Numbered from the stretch's first letter, positions 25,612-34,189 are shown. The stretch: DNA of 64,000 bases from Williamsia deligens (GCF_024171765.1 NZ_JAMTCI010000001.1:1279137-1343136), one strand, 5' to 3'. Notes: generated by a model from the letters alone, not told the origin. Translations and numbers: made by a program.

Positions 25612-27489
25612 TCACTCGCCGTCGAACAACCGCTTCCAGTTCTCGCGGCTGGTGAGATCCGGGAGGGCACGGGTCCACTCGGCCTGGAGTCGGTCGGCGT
25701 CACGCCGCAGGTCGCGGCACACCTCGAACAGCTCCTTCAGCTGAGCGGCAGCGATCTCCTTGTCACGCTTGCGGACACGGACCGCGCCCTGTGAGGAATC
25801 CGTGACGACGGCGTTGTCGAAGAGCGAGACGTGCCACCACCGCGCGTCGTCGGCGGAGATGGACACCGGCGCCGACGACACCCGGCCGAGGTACTGCTTC
25901 GCGACGCGCTTGAGCAGCACCTCGGTCAGACGGTGCTCCTTGGGCTCATGGCCCTTCGCCGAGATCCGCGTGTTCGGATCGGACGCGGCACCGACCTCGT
26001 GGGCAGGTCGGCGGACGGTGTCGGGGAATCGACTCCGCAGCGCCTGTAGCTCGGCCAGTTTCGACTGCCCACCGTCGTCGAGGATCGACGGGCCCGCCAT
26101 GAAGTCGCGCACCGCGAGCAGGAAGGTCGCCGCGAGCCCGTACTGCATCGACACGATGTGCTGACCGATCTCCTCGGCGACCACCCGCGAGTAGTGCTTG
26201 CCGTCGAACGGGGTGTGGATGGCGGCGACGATGAGCGCGTTGCGCCAGCTGAAGTACCGCGACCAGTCGTCGTAGTCCTTGAGGTGGAAATCGGCGTGCC
26301 ACACACCGGCGTTCGGCAGCGTGACCGTCGGGAAACCGTGCATGCGCGCCCGGATGCCGAATTCGATGTCATCCCACTGGAAGAACAACGGCAACGACAG
26401 GCTCTCGGCGGTGACCGCCTCGGCCGGCAACAGGCAGGTCCACCACCCGTTCCAGCCCGCATCGGTGCGGGCGTCCTGCTTGAACTTCAGCAGGTTCTTG
26501 CCGCGCTTGGCCTTCGCGGTGAGGCGGCCGGCCTTGAGCTCGTCGAGCGCTTCCCACTCGGCGGTGACGTGGATGCGGGAGGTCTCCGACAGCAACAGCA
26601 TCTGCGCGCCGACGATGAGCGGCTGCACCGTCGAGTTCGCGAACGACGACATCCGCAGGACGCTCTCCGGCTCGCACAGGATGTCGTCGTCCATGACGAC
26701 GATGTTGGTGTCGGTCGAGCCGCCCTCGGTGAGTTCGTAGATCCCACGGTTGAACCCGCCGGCGCCGCCGAGGTTCGGTTGGGTCAGGTAGTGCAGCTTG
26801 TCGCCGAGCAGATCGCGCACCTCGGAGAACCGTTCGCGGTCGGCGACACGATCGCTGCCCTGATCGACCACGTAGACCTGGTCGACGTGACCCATCGCGA
26901 CCGGGTCGCCGGCGAGGGTGAGGACGGTGGTGACGCAGTCCTCGGCGCGGTTGTGGGTGCACACCACCACCGACGACGGCCGGAACGACGCGGGCGCCGG
27001 GACCGTCCACCGGACGTCGGAGATGGTCGCCTCACCGTCGAACGCGTCGACGTCGAACCAGATCGCGCCGCCGTCGACGAAGCGGTCGAGGCGGATGTCG
27101 AACGATGCGTGCCCCCGGCCGGAGAGCTGGTGGTTCTCGATCGGCCGTTCGCGCCCACTCTGGTCCGAGGCGCGCAGTGCGACGCCGAGGCCCGTCGCGT
27201 CGTCGCAGTGGTGGTCGAACTCGAGCCGGACCGTGTCGACGGCGGTGTACCGCTGCCAGAAGCTGGCGGCGAAGCGACCGAAGTAGGTGTTGGTGCTGGC
27301 GGACGCGCCGTCGTGCAGTCGAAGCGTGTCCCGGGTGGCACGGAAGGTGCCGGACTCGGCATCGACGTACATGCCGAGATCCACACGTCGATGGGGACCA
27401 CAGAACACGGTCCGCTGGGCCAGCAGGCGGTCGACGTCATCCCGCTGATCGCTCACCTGCCGCGCGTCCGTCGACGAAACGGTGGCCAC
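25612..27489 (-). CDS. GlfT2-family galactofuranosyltransferase, divergent
   Basis: A 625-aa protein with the GlfT2 layout: N-terminal beta-sandwich (1-170), GT-A domain (172-400), C-terminal helical part. Key residues of GlfT2 are present: THNRAEDC, QPNLGGAGGF, MDDDI (Asp267-269), NGWWTC (Trp349-350), WDDIEFGIR (Asp373-374) and WHADF (His398). GlfT2 polymerises galactan with alternating beta-1,5 and beta-1,6 linkages. Overall it looks distant from Rv3808c, and the expected neighbour glf is absent, so it may be a paralogue rather than the main polymerase. Start GTG 27489 by family length (637 aa in M. tuberculosis). Confidence 0.83.
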   Translation of the reverse strand: MATVSSTDARQVSDQRDDVDRLLAQRTVFCGPHRRVDLGMYVDAESGTFRATRDTLRLHDGASASTNTYFGRFAASFWQRYTAVDTVRLEFDHHCDDATGLGVALRASDQSGRERPIENHQLSGRGHASFDIRLDRFVDGGAIWFDVDAFDGEATISDVRWTVPAPASFRPSSVVVCTHNRAEDCVTTVLTLAGDPVAMGHVDQVYVVDQGSDRVADRERFSEVRDLLGDKLHYLTQPNLGGAGGFNRGIYELTEGGSTDTNIVVMDDDILCEPESVLRMSSFANSTVQPLIVGAQMLLLSETSRIHVTAEWEALDELKAGRLTAKAKRGKNLLKFKQDARTDAGWNGWWTCLLPAEAVTAESLSLPLFFQWDDIEFGIRARMHGFPTVTLPNAGVWHADFHLKDYDDWSRYFSWRNALIVAAIHTPFDGKHYSRVVAEEIGQHIVSMQYGLAATFLLAVRDFMAGPSILDDGGQSKLAELQALRSRFPDTVRRPAHEVGAASDPNTRISAKGHEPKEHRLTEVLLKRVAKQYLGRVSSAPVSISADDARWWHVSLFDNAVVTDSSQGAVRVRKRDKEIAAAQLKELFEVCRDLRRDADRLQAEWTRALPDLTSRENWKRLFDGE

Positions 27490-27608
27490 TCGTTCTCCGC
27501 ATCTACTCGAGGGCATCGGCACCGGGGACTGACGATAACGCACCAGCGTGAAGGATCGCTGTACGCCGGTCCGGTGGTCGGCGACGGTATTCGGACCGTC
27601 CGGCAAAC

Positions 27609-27622
27609 TGAAACATGTTCTA
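27609..27622. promoter_or_regulatory. KstR-type operator
   Basis: TGAAACATGTTCTA matches the published KstR consensus TnnAACnnGTTnnA at every defined position. It lies 30 bp before the LLM oxidoreductase start and upstream of its GAGGAG ribosome binding site, where a repressor would block transcription. KstR is the TetR-type repressor of sterol-catabolism genes. The divergent GlfT2-like gene begins at 27489. Confidence 0.6.
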
Positions 27623-27652
27623 CTTTGGGGACAATCGGACCGAGGAGCATCG

Positions 27653-28531
27653 ATGCGTTTCACCTATGCGGAGGCGATGACCGATCCGCGGTACTACACC
27701 GATCTCGCGGTCGCCGCCGAGGACGCCGGGTACGACGGGTTCACCATCCCCGACTCGATCGCCTACCCGGAGGAGTCGGACGCGACCTATCCGTACACCG
27801 AGGACGGCAACCGCGAGTTCCTCGACGGCAAGCCGTTCATCGAGACGTTCATCCAGGCGATGGCGATGGGCGCGGTCACGAGCCGCATCCGGTTCACGCC
27901 GTTCGTGCTCAAGCTGCCGATCCGACCGCCGGTGCTCGTCGCCAAGCAGGCCGGCTCGGTCGCCTACCTCACCGACAACCGTCTCGCGCTCGGTGTCGGC
28001 AGCAGCCCGTGGCCGGAGGACTACGACATCATGGGTGTCGACTTCGCCCGCCGAGGTCGGCGCATGAACGAGTGCATGGACATCATCCGCGGCCTCACCA
28101 CCGGCGAGTACTTCGAGTTCCACGGCGAGTTCTACGACATCCAGAAGATCAAGATGACCCCTGCGCCGACGCAACCCATCCCGCTGCTCGTCGGCGGTCA
28201 CGCCGATGCGGCGCTGAAGCGCGCGGTCATCCGCGGTGACGGGTGGATGCACGGCGGCGGTCAGCCGGAGGAGCTCGACGCACTGCTCGCGAAGATCGAC
28301 GACATCAAGAAGGCGGAGGGCCTGCAGGACAAGCCGTTCGAGGTCCATGTCATCTCGTTCGACGCCTACACCCCCGACGGCTGCAAGCGCCTCGAGGACA
28401 AGGGCGTCACCGACGTCATCGTCGGGTTCCGCATCCCGTACATCATGGGTGACGACACCGAGCCCCTGCAGACCAAGATCGACAACCTCCGCGGGTTCGC
28501 CGACGGCGTCATCAGCAAGGTCAACGGCTGA
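27653..28531 (+). CDS. LLM class (luciferase-like) flavin- or F420-dependent oxidoreductase
   Basis: A 292-aa TIM-barrel oxidoreductase. AAEDAGYDGFTIPDS, SRIRFTPFVLKLPIRPP and GVGSSPWPEDYDIMGVDFARRGRRMNE are typical of the F420-linked branch, which includes steroid-regulon proteins. Cofactor choice (FMN or F420) cannot be fixed by sight. ATG 27653 follows GAGGAG. The hydrolase gene begins 34 nt after its stop, and a KstR-type operator lies upstream, so the pair may act in steroid or lipid breakdown. Confidence 0.87.
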   Translation: MRFTYAEAMTDPRYYTDLAVAAEDAGYDGFTIPDSIAYPEESDATYPYTEDGNREFLDGKPFIETFIQAMAMGAVTSRIRFTPFVLKLPIRPPVLVAKQAGSVAYLTDNRLALGVGSSPWPEDYDIMGVDFARRGRRMNECMDIIRGLTTGEYFEFHGEFYDIQKIKMTPAPTQPIPLLVGGHADAALKRAVIRGDGWMHGGGQPEELDALLAKIDDIKKAEGLQDKPFEVHVISFDAYTPDGCKRLEDKGVTDVIVGFRIPYIMGDDTEPLQTKIDNLRGFADGVISKVNG

Positions 28532-28565
28532 GCGGGAGAATCACCACCGACCGGGAAGGAGAACG

Positions 28566-29429
28566 ATGACGACGCAGGACAGGCAGTACACCGATCTGCA
28601 CGGCGAGCGCATCGCCTACCGCGACGTCGGGACCGGCGACACCCTGCTGCTCATCCACGGGATGGCCGGTAGTTCGGCGACCTGGGACGCGGTGATCGGG
28701 CCCCTGTCGGAGCGGTACCGGGTGATCGCCCCGGACCTGCCCGGGCACGGCCTGTCGGCGAAGCCGCGCGGCGACTACTCCCTCGGCGCGTTCGCGGCGT
28801 TCCTGCGCGACCTGCTCGACCACCTCGAGGTCGCCCGGGTGACGGTCGTCGGCCAGTCGCTGGGTGGCGGCATCGCCATGCAGTTCACCTACCAACACCC
28901 CGACCGGTGCGAGCGACTGGCGCTGATCGGCTCCGGCGGTCTCGGGCCGGAGGTCAACTGGACGCTGCGGCTGCTCGCCGCCCCGGGTGCCGAGATGGTG
29001 CTGCCGATCATCGCCCCGCACTGGGCTGTGGCGGCGGGCGGCCGGGTCCGGGGGTGGATGGCCGCCGCGGGCGTGCGATCGCCGCGCGCGGACCAGTCCT
29101 GGCAGGCGTACGCGTCGTTGTCCGATCGGGCGACGCGCGACGCGTTCCTGCGGACCCTGCGATCCGTCGTCGACCATCGGGGACAGGCCGTGAGCGCGAT
29201 GAGCCGTCTGCACCTGAACGCCGACCTGCCCACCCAACTCATCTGGGGCGCGGCGGACAAGATCATCCCGGTCGCCCACGGCCACGCCGCGCACGAGGCC
29301 ATGCCGCACAGCCGACTCGAGGTCCTCGACGGCGTCGGCCACTATCCACATGCGGAGGCGCCCGAGAGGGTGGTCGCGATCATGACGGAATTCATGGAGT
29401 CGACCACCCCGGAGCGCGCCGGTCTCTGA
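28566..29429 (+). CDS. Alpha/beta hydrolase
   Basis: A 287-aa hydrolase. HGMAG forms the oxyanion hole, VGQSLGGG holds nucleophile Ser (residue about 99), ADKIIPV contains the acid region and GHYPHAE the histidine. It resembles meta-cleavage-product and epoxide-type hydrolases, including actinobacterial members of aromatic and steroid pathways. AAGGAGAACG before ATG 28566 is a strong ribosome binding site. Likely co-transcribed with the LLM oxidoreductase. Convergent with the UbiA gene, 7 bp apart. Confidence 0.87.
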   Translation: MTTQDRQYTDLHGERIAYRDVGTGDTLLLIHGMAGSSATWDAVIGPLSERYRVIAPDLPGHGLSAKPRGDYSLGAFAAFLRDLLDHLEVARVTVVGQSLGGGIAMQFTYQHPDRCERLALIGSGGLGPEVNWTLRLLAAPGAEMVLPIIAPHWAVAAGGRVRGWMAAAGVRSPRADQSWQAYASLSDRATRDAFLRTLRSVVDHRGQAVSAMSRLHLNADLPTQLIWGAADKIIPVAHGHAAHEAMPHSRLEVLDGVGHYPHAEAPERVVAIMTEFMESTTPERAGL

Positions 29430-29436
29430 CGGCGCG

Positions 29437-30240
29437 TCAGGCCGTGACGACGATCGCGAGGTCGACCGCGGCGATCGCGACGGTCACCGCGAGTGGCGCA
29501 CGACGACACAGGGTGGACACCGCAACCACCACGGCCAACGCGATCCAGTGCCACAGATGCATCCCCGCCCCGACGACGGCCACCGCCGTCGCGGCCGTCA
29601 TCACCACCGTCGTGGCGACAGGGATCCCCCGGCGGCCCAGACGCTGGGGTAGCCCCCGCACGTCGGTGACGGCGTCGGCCTCGAGGTCGGGATACACGTT
29701 GAGCAGATGGGCACCCACGCCGAGCAGACCGGCGACCACGACCACCCAGACCGGCGGGAGTTCCGTCGGGCGGTCGGTGAGCCCGACGGCCACCGGCAGT
29801 GACCCGAACGCCACCAGGTACGGCACCCAGGACACGACGGTCGCCTTCAGCCCGACGTTGTAGAGCAACGCCGCGACGACGCCGAGGAGATGGACCGCGG
29901 CGGCTGCGGGTCCGCACAGCAGCGAGAACACGGCGCAGACGACGCCGCCGACGGCCACGGCCGAACCCACCGCCCGGACGCGCAGCGTGCCGCCCACCAA
30001 GGGCTTCTCGTCGCGACCCGCCTCACGGTCGGTCGCGACGTCGATCAGGTCGTTGGTCCAGCCGACGAGGAGTTGGCCGCTCAACACGGCGACTGCGAGA
30101 ACCGCGATGCGGTGGGCCGGCAGTCCCGCGAACGCCGCGAGAGCGACGGTCAGTCCGGTGACCGCCAGACCGGGTTCGGGGTGACCCGCTCGCATCAGGG
30201 CGCGTGTCCGCGACACGACTCCCGCCCCCGAACCTGGCAT
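29437..30240 (-). CDS. UbiA family prenyltransferase
   Basis: A 267-aa membrane protein with eight to nine helices. The first aspartate motif NDLIDVATDREAGRDEKP and the second YPDLEAD bind Mg-prenyl diphosphate, as in UbiA/MenA enzymes. The protein is shorter than MenA and resembles the SCO3242-like subgroup of unknown substrate. No menaquinone gene is next to it. The start ATG 30240 has no strong Shine-Dalgarno sequence. It lies downstream of the MarR gene on the same strand, 45 bp apart. Confidence 0.85.
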   Translation of the reverse strand: MPGSGAGVVSRTRALMRAGHPEPGLAVTGLTVALAAFAGLPAHRIAVLAVAVLSGQLLVGWTNDLIDVATDREAGRDEKPLVGGTLRVRAVGSAVAVGGVVCAVFSLLCGPAAAAVHLLGVVAALLYNVGLKATVVSWVPYLVAFGSLPVAVGLTDRPTELPPVWVVVVAGLLGVGAHLLNVYPDLEADAVTDVRGLPQRLGRRGIPVATTVVMTAATAVAVVGAGMHLWHWIALAVVVAVSTLCRRAPLAVTVAIAAVDLAIVVTA

Positions 30241-30285
30241 CTCGCGACCGTACGCGCCTCCTGCGCGGCGCCTGAGGTCCCGCCG

Positions 30286-30741
30286 TCAGACGTCCTCCCC
30301 CGAGGACCGCACCGCGGCCGTCAGCTGTGGGATCACCGCGACCAGTTCGGCGAGGGCGCTGTCGGACAGGTGCTCGCGCAGGATCCCGTCGTGATCGTCG
30401 ACGATGGACCGACCCTCCGCGATGAGTCGCCGGCCCGCGTCGGTCACCGAGAGCCGGGCCGTGCGGCCACGCCCCGCGTCGGTCTCCCGTCGAACCGCAC
30501 CGCTGTCCTCGAGCGTGCGCAGGGTGGCCTGCATGCTCTGCGGGGTGACGCCCGCACGACGGGCGAGCTCGCTGTAGGACACGCCGGGATCGCGGGAGAG
30601 ATGCCCCAGCGCGGACAGGTGCCGCAGGGCGATGCCATGCACGGCAAGTCGGCTCTCGATCGACTCGCGTATGCAGCGTCCGAGGGTCATGGCCAGGAAC
30701 GATGCGCTCACCGGAGGAGGGGTGGGTGATGTGTCGGCCAT
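30286..30741 (-). CDS. MarR family transcriptional regulator
   Basis: A 151-aa winged-helix regulator. SYSELARRAGVTPQSMQATLRTLEDSGAVRR forms the DNA-reading helices and GRGRTARLSVTDAGRR the wing. TAGACT (30754-30749, minus strand) ends 7 nt before ATG 30741, so it is probably leaderless. The dyad CAGT-N9-ACTG overlaps this -10, consistent with autoregulation. It is divergent to a small membrane protein that is a likely second target. Confidence 0.88.
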   Translation of the reverse strand: MADTSPTPPPVSASFLAMTLGRCIRESIESRLAVHGIALRHLSALGHLSRDPGVSYSELARRAGVTPQSMQATLRTLEDSGAVRRETDAGRGRTARLSVTDAGRRLIAEGRSIVDDHDGILREHLSDSALAELVAVIPQLTAAVRSSGEDV

Positions 30742-30747
30742 CGGTTA

Positions 30748-30764
30748 CAGTCTAGCTGAAACTG
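30748..30764. promoter_or_regulatory. Dyad overlapping the MarR promoter
   Basis: CAGT (30748-30751) and ACTG (30761-30764) are complements separated by 9 nt and overlap the -10 hexamer TAGACT of the MarR gene (30749-30754). Size and location fit a MarR autoregulatory site. Confidence 0.4.
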
Positions 30765-30785
30765 ACTCCGGCGAGAGGGACCCCG

Positions 30786-31142
30786 ATGGAGACTCTGCGA
30801 CACGTCGTCGTTCTGGTGCACATCGTCGGGTTCGCGGTGACGTTCGGCGGATGGACGACGCTCGCCGCCTCCGGGCGCCGCGTGTTCACCCGTCCACTCG
30901 AGTACGGATTGCTGGTCTCGCTGCTGAGCGGCGCCGCGCTGGCGTTCCCCTGGCCTGCGGGCACCGAGGTGAACTACGTGAAGGTGGGCGTCAAGCTCGC
31001 GATCCTCGTCGTCCTCGGGGCCCTGCTCGGCATGGGGCGAGCCCGCGAGCGACGCACCGGCGACACCGTCCCGACCGCGGCGTTCATCGCCGTCGGGCTG
31101 TTGTCGGTGCTGGCGGCGGGCCTCGGAGTCGTGTGGCGCTAG
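30786..31142 (+). CDS. Small four-helix membrane protein
   Basis: A 118-aa protein with four predicted transmembrane helices and conserved-looking HIVGFAVTFGGW near the N-terminus and VKLAILVVLGALLGMG in helix three. The HxxG..H-like layout recalls small haem-copper-associated or DUF-type actinobacterial membrane proteins, but I do not recognise the family. GAGAGGGACCCCG before ATG 30786 supplies a ribosome binding site. It is transcribed away from the MarR gene, its likely regulator. It ends 3 bp before the convergent SDR gene. Confidence 0.75.
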   Translation: METLRHVVVLVHIVGFAVTFGGWTTLAASGRRVFTRPLEYGLLVSLLSGAALAFPWPAGTEVNYVKVGVKLAILVVLGALLGMGRARERRTGDTVPTAAFIAVGLLSVLAAGLGVVWR

Positions 31143-31145
31143 GAA

Positions 31146-31970
31146 TCAGCCCTGGTCGCCCCGCAGCGACCGCTGGTACCGCCGCATCCCGGAGAGCCAG
31201 CGGTCGGGATCGGCGGCCTTCTGCGCGTACATCGTCGCGACCTGCGCGTGCGGGAGGATGAGGAACCGCTCGTCACCGATCGCCTCGATCACCACGTCGG
31301 CGACAGCATCCGGGCTGAGCACCTCTCCCGCCGATCGCACCGCGTTCGCGGCGATCTCGGCCCCGTCGCGATCGCTGCGGAAACCGGCGTTCAGCAGGTC
31401 GGTGTCGACACCCATCGGGCACAGGCAGCTGACGCGGACGCCCGCGTCCCCGTAGGTCACCGACAGCCACTCGGCGAACCCGACCGCGGCGTGCTTGCTG
31501 ACCGTGTACGTCGCCGACCCGATCTGCGTGAGCAACCCGGCTGCCGACGCCGTCGACAGGAAGTAGCCGTGACCGCGCTCCACCCAGTCCGGGACGAGTG
31601 CGCGCGCAGCCCGGACATGCGCGAGCGTGTTGACCTCGAGGGCGGTGTGCCAGGCGATGTCGTCGGAGTCCAGACCCATGCCGACGGTCGTCCCCGCGTT
31701 CGCGACGTAGAGGTCGACGGGACCGAACTCGCCGCGCGCGATCTCGATGCAGCGGGAGATCAACTCCGGGTCGCTGGCGTCACCGGCGACCGCGACAGCG
31801 CGCGCACCGCCCGCCGCGTCGTTGATCTGTGCGGCGACGTCGGACACCTTGTCCGCGGCGAGGTCGGTGACGACGACGCGGGCGCCGTTGTCCACGAGTG
31901 CCCGCGCGATGGCCGCACCGATCCCGGCGCCGGCACCCGTGACGATCGCGACCGTCCCATCGATGTTCAT
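31146..31970 (-). CDS. Short-chain dehydrogenase/reductase
   Basis: A 274-aa classical SDR. NAD(P) motif TGAGAGIGAA (residues 11-20), NAG in VANAGTT, catalytic Ser in STASAAG and YTVSK with Tyr and Lys. The C-terminal helices extend about 25 residues beyond the usual 250. ATG 31970 shares a base with the stop of gtrA (TGATG), so it is translated with it. Substrate unknown; pairing with GtrA could mean a role in polyprenyl-linked or envelope lipid metabolism, but this is inference. Confidence 0.88.
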   Translation of the reverse strand: MNIDGTVAIVTGAGAGIGAAIARALVDNGARVVVTDLAADKVSDVAAQINDAAGGARAVAVAGDASDPELISRCIEIARGEFGPVDLYVANAGTTVGMGLDSDDIAWHTALEVNTLAHVRAARALVPDWVERGHGYFLSTASAAGLLTQIGSATYTVSKHAAVGFAEWLSVTYGDAGVRVSCLCPMGVDTDLLNAGFRSDRDGAEIAANAVRSAGEVLSPDAVADVVIEAIGDERFLILPHAQVATMYAQKAADPDRWLSGMRRYQRSLRGDQG

Positions 31971-32455
31971 CAGCGGATCCGGAAGATGACGGCGCGCTGG
32001 ACGACGAAGTTGATGACCGTCGCCGTCCCCTGCGCGATGACGAAGGCGAACAGGCTGTACAGGACCGTCTCGTCCCACACATGCGAGAGCGCCGAGTAGA
32101 TGCCGACCTGCACGGCGAACGTCACCAGGTACAGCGCCACCACTGCGATGAAGCGGGCTCGACTCGGTTCGGCGCGGAAAGTCCAGCGTCGGTTGATCAA
32201 GTACGCGGTCGTGGTGCCACAGATGAAGCCGACGGCCTTGGCCAGCCAGTACGGCGCACCGACGACGTACTGCAGCAGCAGCGTGACACCGAAGTCGAGG
32301 ACGCCGGAGCCCGCGCCGGTCACGACGAAACGGATCAGCTGGGTCCGCAGATCGACGTCGGTCGACGCCTCGGCGTCGTCGAGCGGGAGTTCGATCGGCA
32401 TCGGCGCATGCGGGGAGGCGAACTCCTCGTGCGAGTGATGTGGGGCGTCGGTCAC
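31970..32455 (-). CDS. GtrA family membrane protein
   Basis: A 161-aa protein with four helices, FVVTGAGSGVLDFGVTLLLQY at the start of the domain and FICGTTTAYLINRRWTF in the middle, both GtrA hallmarks. M. tuberculosis Rv3789, a GtrA protein next to dprE1, has been linked to arabinogalactan synthesis. Here about 45 N-terminal residues precede the domain. GTG 32455 is chosen because TACCCT (32468-32463) ends 7 nt upstream, a leaderless arrangement. No dprE1 or dprE2 is adjacent; an SDR is coupled instead. Confidence 0.85.
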   Translation of the reverse strand: MTDAPHHSHEEFASPHAPMPIELPLDDAEASTDVDLRTQLIRFVVTGAGSGVLDFGVTLLLQYVVGAPYWLAKAVGFICGTTTAYLINRRWTFRAEPSRARFIAVVALYLVTFAVQVGIYSALSHVWDETVLYSLFAFVIAQGTATVINFVVQRAVIFRIR

Positions 32456-32558
32456 GTCGATCAGGGTAGGACCCCCAGTCCCTCCTCCGGCGCGGCGTGC
32501 GCGATTAGCGTCGATGACAGCGCGGACGACCGCGACACCACGACGAAGGGAACCACCC

Positions 32559-33428
32559 ATGTCGGACACAGCACATCCCGGCGGCACCTTCCATCTCGGC
32601 GACCTGACGGTCACGCGCGTCGGCTACGGCGCGATGCAGCTCGCGGGCCCCGGCGTCTTCGGCCCACCCGCCGACAGGGATGCGGCGATCGCCGTGTTGC
32701 GGGAGGTCGTCGAGCTCGGCATCACCCACATCGACACCTCGGACTTCTACGGCCCGTACGTCACCAACGAGATCATCAAAGAGGCGCTGCACCCCTACCC
32801 CGACGACCTGCACATCGTCACCAAGGTCGGTGCCCGTCGCGACGACGAGGGCGGGTGGCCGCACGCGCGGACACCGGACGAACTGCGACAGCAGGTGCAC
32901 GAGAACCTGCAGCATCTCGGTCTCGACGCTCTCGACGTCGTGAACATGCGCGTCGGTGCGGTCGACGGGCCCGAGGCGGGATCGATCGCCGAGCAGATCG
33001 AGACCCTCGCGGAGCTGCAGAAGGCAGGCGACATCCGGCACATCGGCGTCAGCAACGTGTCCGCCGACCAGCTGGCGGAGGCGCAGGGGATCGCGTCGAT
33101 CGTCTGCGTCCAGAACAACTACAACCTCGTGCACCGCGCCGACGACGCGCTCGTGGACAGCACGGCCGAGCAGGGGATCGCCTTCGTGCCGTTCTTCCCG
33201 CTCGGCGGGTTCTCGCCGCTGCAGTCGGACAAGCTGTCGGACATCGCGCAGCGACTCGACGCCACTGCGCTGTCGGTGGCGCTGGCCTGGCTGCTGCACC
33301 GCTCACCCAACATGCTGCTCATCCCGGGCACCTCGTCCGTCGCGCACCTGAGGGAGAACGTCGCCGGGGCAGGACTCGAGCTGAGCCCGGAGATCCTGAC
33401 CGAGCTCGACGGCGTCGCCGCGAGCTGA
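32559..33428 (+). CDS. Aldo/keto reductase
   Basis: A 289-aa AKR with the catalytic Asp and Tyr in HIDTSDFYGPYVTNE, Lys in IVTKVG and the fourth position Asn in VVNMRVG where many have His. HIGVSNVS and SVALAWLLHRSPNMLLIPGTSS close the NADPH pocket. It probably reduces small aldehydes or ketones. GAAGGGAACCACCC precedes ATG 32559. The gene stands alone and is followed by a large palindrome. Confidence 0.87.
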   Translation: MSDTAHPGGTFHLGDLTVTRVGYGAMQLAGPGVFGPPADRDAAIAVLREVVELGITHIDTSDFYGPYVTNEIIKEALHPYPDDLHIVTKVGARRDDEGGWPHARTPDELRQQVHENLQHLGLDALDVVNMRVGAVDGPEAGSIAEQIETLAELQKAGDIRHIGVSNVSADQLAEAQGIASIVCVQNNYNLVHRADDALVDSTAEQGIAFVPFFPLGGFSPLQSDKLSDIAQRLDATALSVALAWLLHRSPNMLLIPGTSSVAHLRENVAGAGLELSPEILTELDGVAAS

Positions 33429-33433
33429 CATCC

Positions 33434-33504
33434 GTCACGAACGTCCGCTCCGCGCGGGTGGAGGGCACAGTGCCCTCTGCTCGCCTGGAGCGGACGTTGG
33501 TGAC
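33434..33504. terminator. Large complex palindrome between convergent genes, probable bidirectional terminator
   Basis: Outer arms 33434-33451 and 33487-33504 are 18 bp with one mismatch (GTCACgAACGTCCGCTCC and complement). They enclose a second perfect hairpin GAGGGCAC (33461-33468) / GTGCCCTC (33470-33477). The element fills nearly the whole gap between the aldo/keto reductase and lysE stops. The large stem may end transcription from both sides; its elaborate form also suggests a dispersed repeat. Confidence 0.65.
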
Positions 33505-33514
33505 TGCGACGGGC

Positions 33515-34150
33515 TCACCCGGCCAGCGACGCGATCAGCACGGCACCGAAGGTGATCATGACGACGGCGATCACGGCGTCGAGGATCTGCCAGGCCCGCG
33601 GACGCGCGAACCGCGGGGCGAGACGCCCTGCACCGAAGCCCAGCGCAACGAACCACAGGACACTCGCGGCGCACGCACCGAGGCCGAACGCCCACCGCCC
33701 CGACGGTCCATGGGCGTTGGCGACGGCACCGAGCGTCAGCACCGTGTCGAGATAGACGTGCGGGTTGCCGAAGGTGAGCAGCAGCGCGGTCGCGACGACA
33801 GCAGTGCGTGTCACCTGCCGCCCCTCGTCGGTGACAGTCAGCGCCTCCCCGCCGCCGCGCCAGGCGCGAAACGATCGTCGCGCAGCGAGCAGTCCGAGGA
33901 CGATGACGTAGCCGCCGCCGAGGACGGTCGCCACGACGACGAGCGACGGGTGCCCGCTGACGACCGTCCCGAGGCCGGCGACGCCACCGAGGATCAGGAC
34001 GATGTCCGACGTCGCGCACACCGCGACCACCGACCGCACGTGGGTGCGGGCCACCCCGGTGCGGAGCACCATCACGTTCTGGGGACCGATCGCGACGATG
34101 AGTCCCGCGCCTGTGAGCAGGCCGGCGAGTGCGGTGGAGAACCAGGTCAT
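33515..34150 (-). CDS. lysE: LysE/ArgO family amino acid exporter
   Basis: A 211-aa permease with six helices. AIGPQNVMVLRTGVAR near residue 20, TFGNPHVYLDTVLTLG and the final VMITFGAVL helix are typical of LysE/ArgO, which exports basic amino acids. It is divergent to a LysG/ArgP-type regulator, the standard arrangement. ATG 34150 has no Shine-Dalgarno sequence, but TAACGT (34163-34158) lies 7 nt upstream, so a leaderless mRNA is likely. Confidence 0.92.
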   Translation of the reverse strand: MTWFSTALAGLLTGAGLIVAIGPQNVMVLRTGVARTHVRSVVAVCATSDIVLILGGVAGLGTVVSGHPSLVVVATVLGGGYVIVLGLLAARRSFRAWRGGGEALTVTDEGRQVTRTAVVATALLLTFGNPHVYLDTVLTLGAVANAHGPSGRWAFGLGACAASVLWFVALGFGAGRLAPRFARPRAWQILDAVIAVVMITFGAVLIASLAG

Positions 34151-34189
34151 GCCGACGACGTTAGGGACGGATCCACGAACAGACCAGCG

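Noticed and set aside
31146-31970. DprE2-like assignment for the SDR coupled to gtrA
   Set aside because: The SDR has a standard YTVSK/STASAAG core and does not follow the DprE2 sequence pattern; dprE1 is not adjacent.
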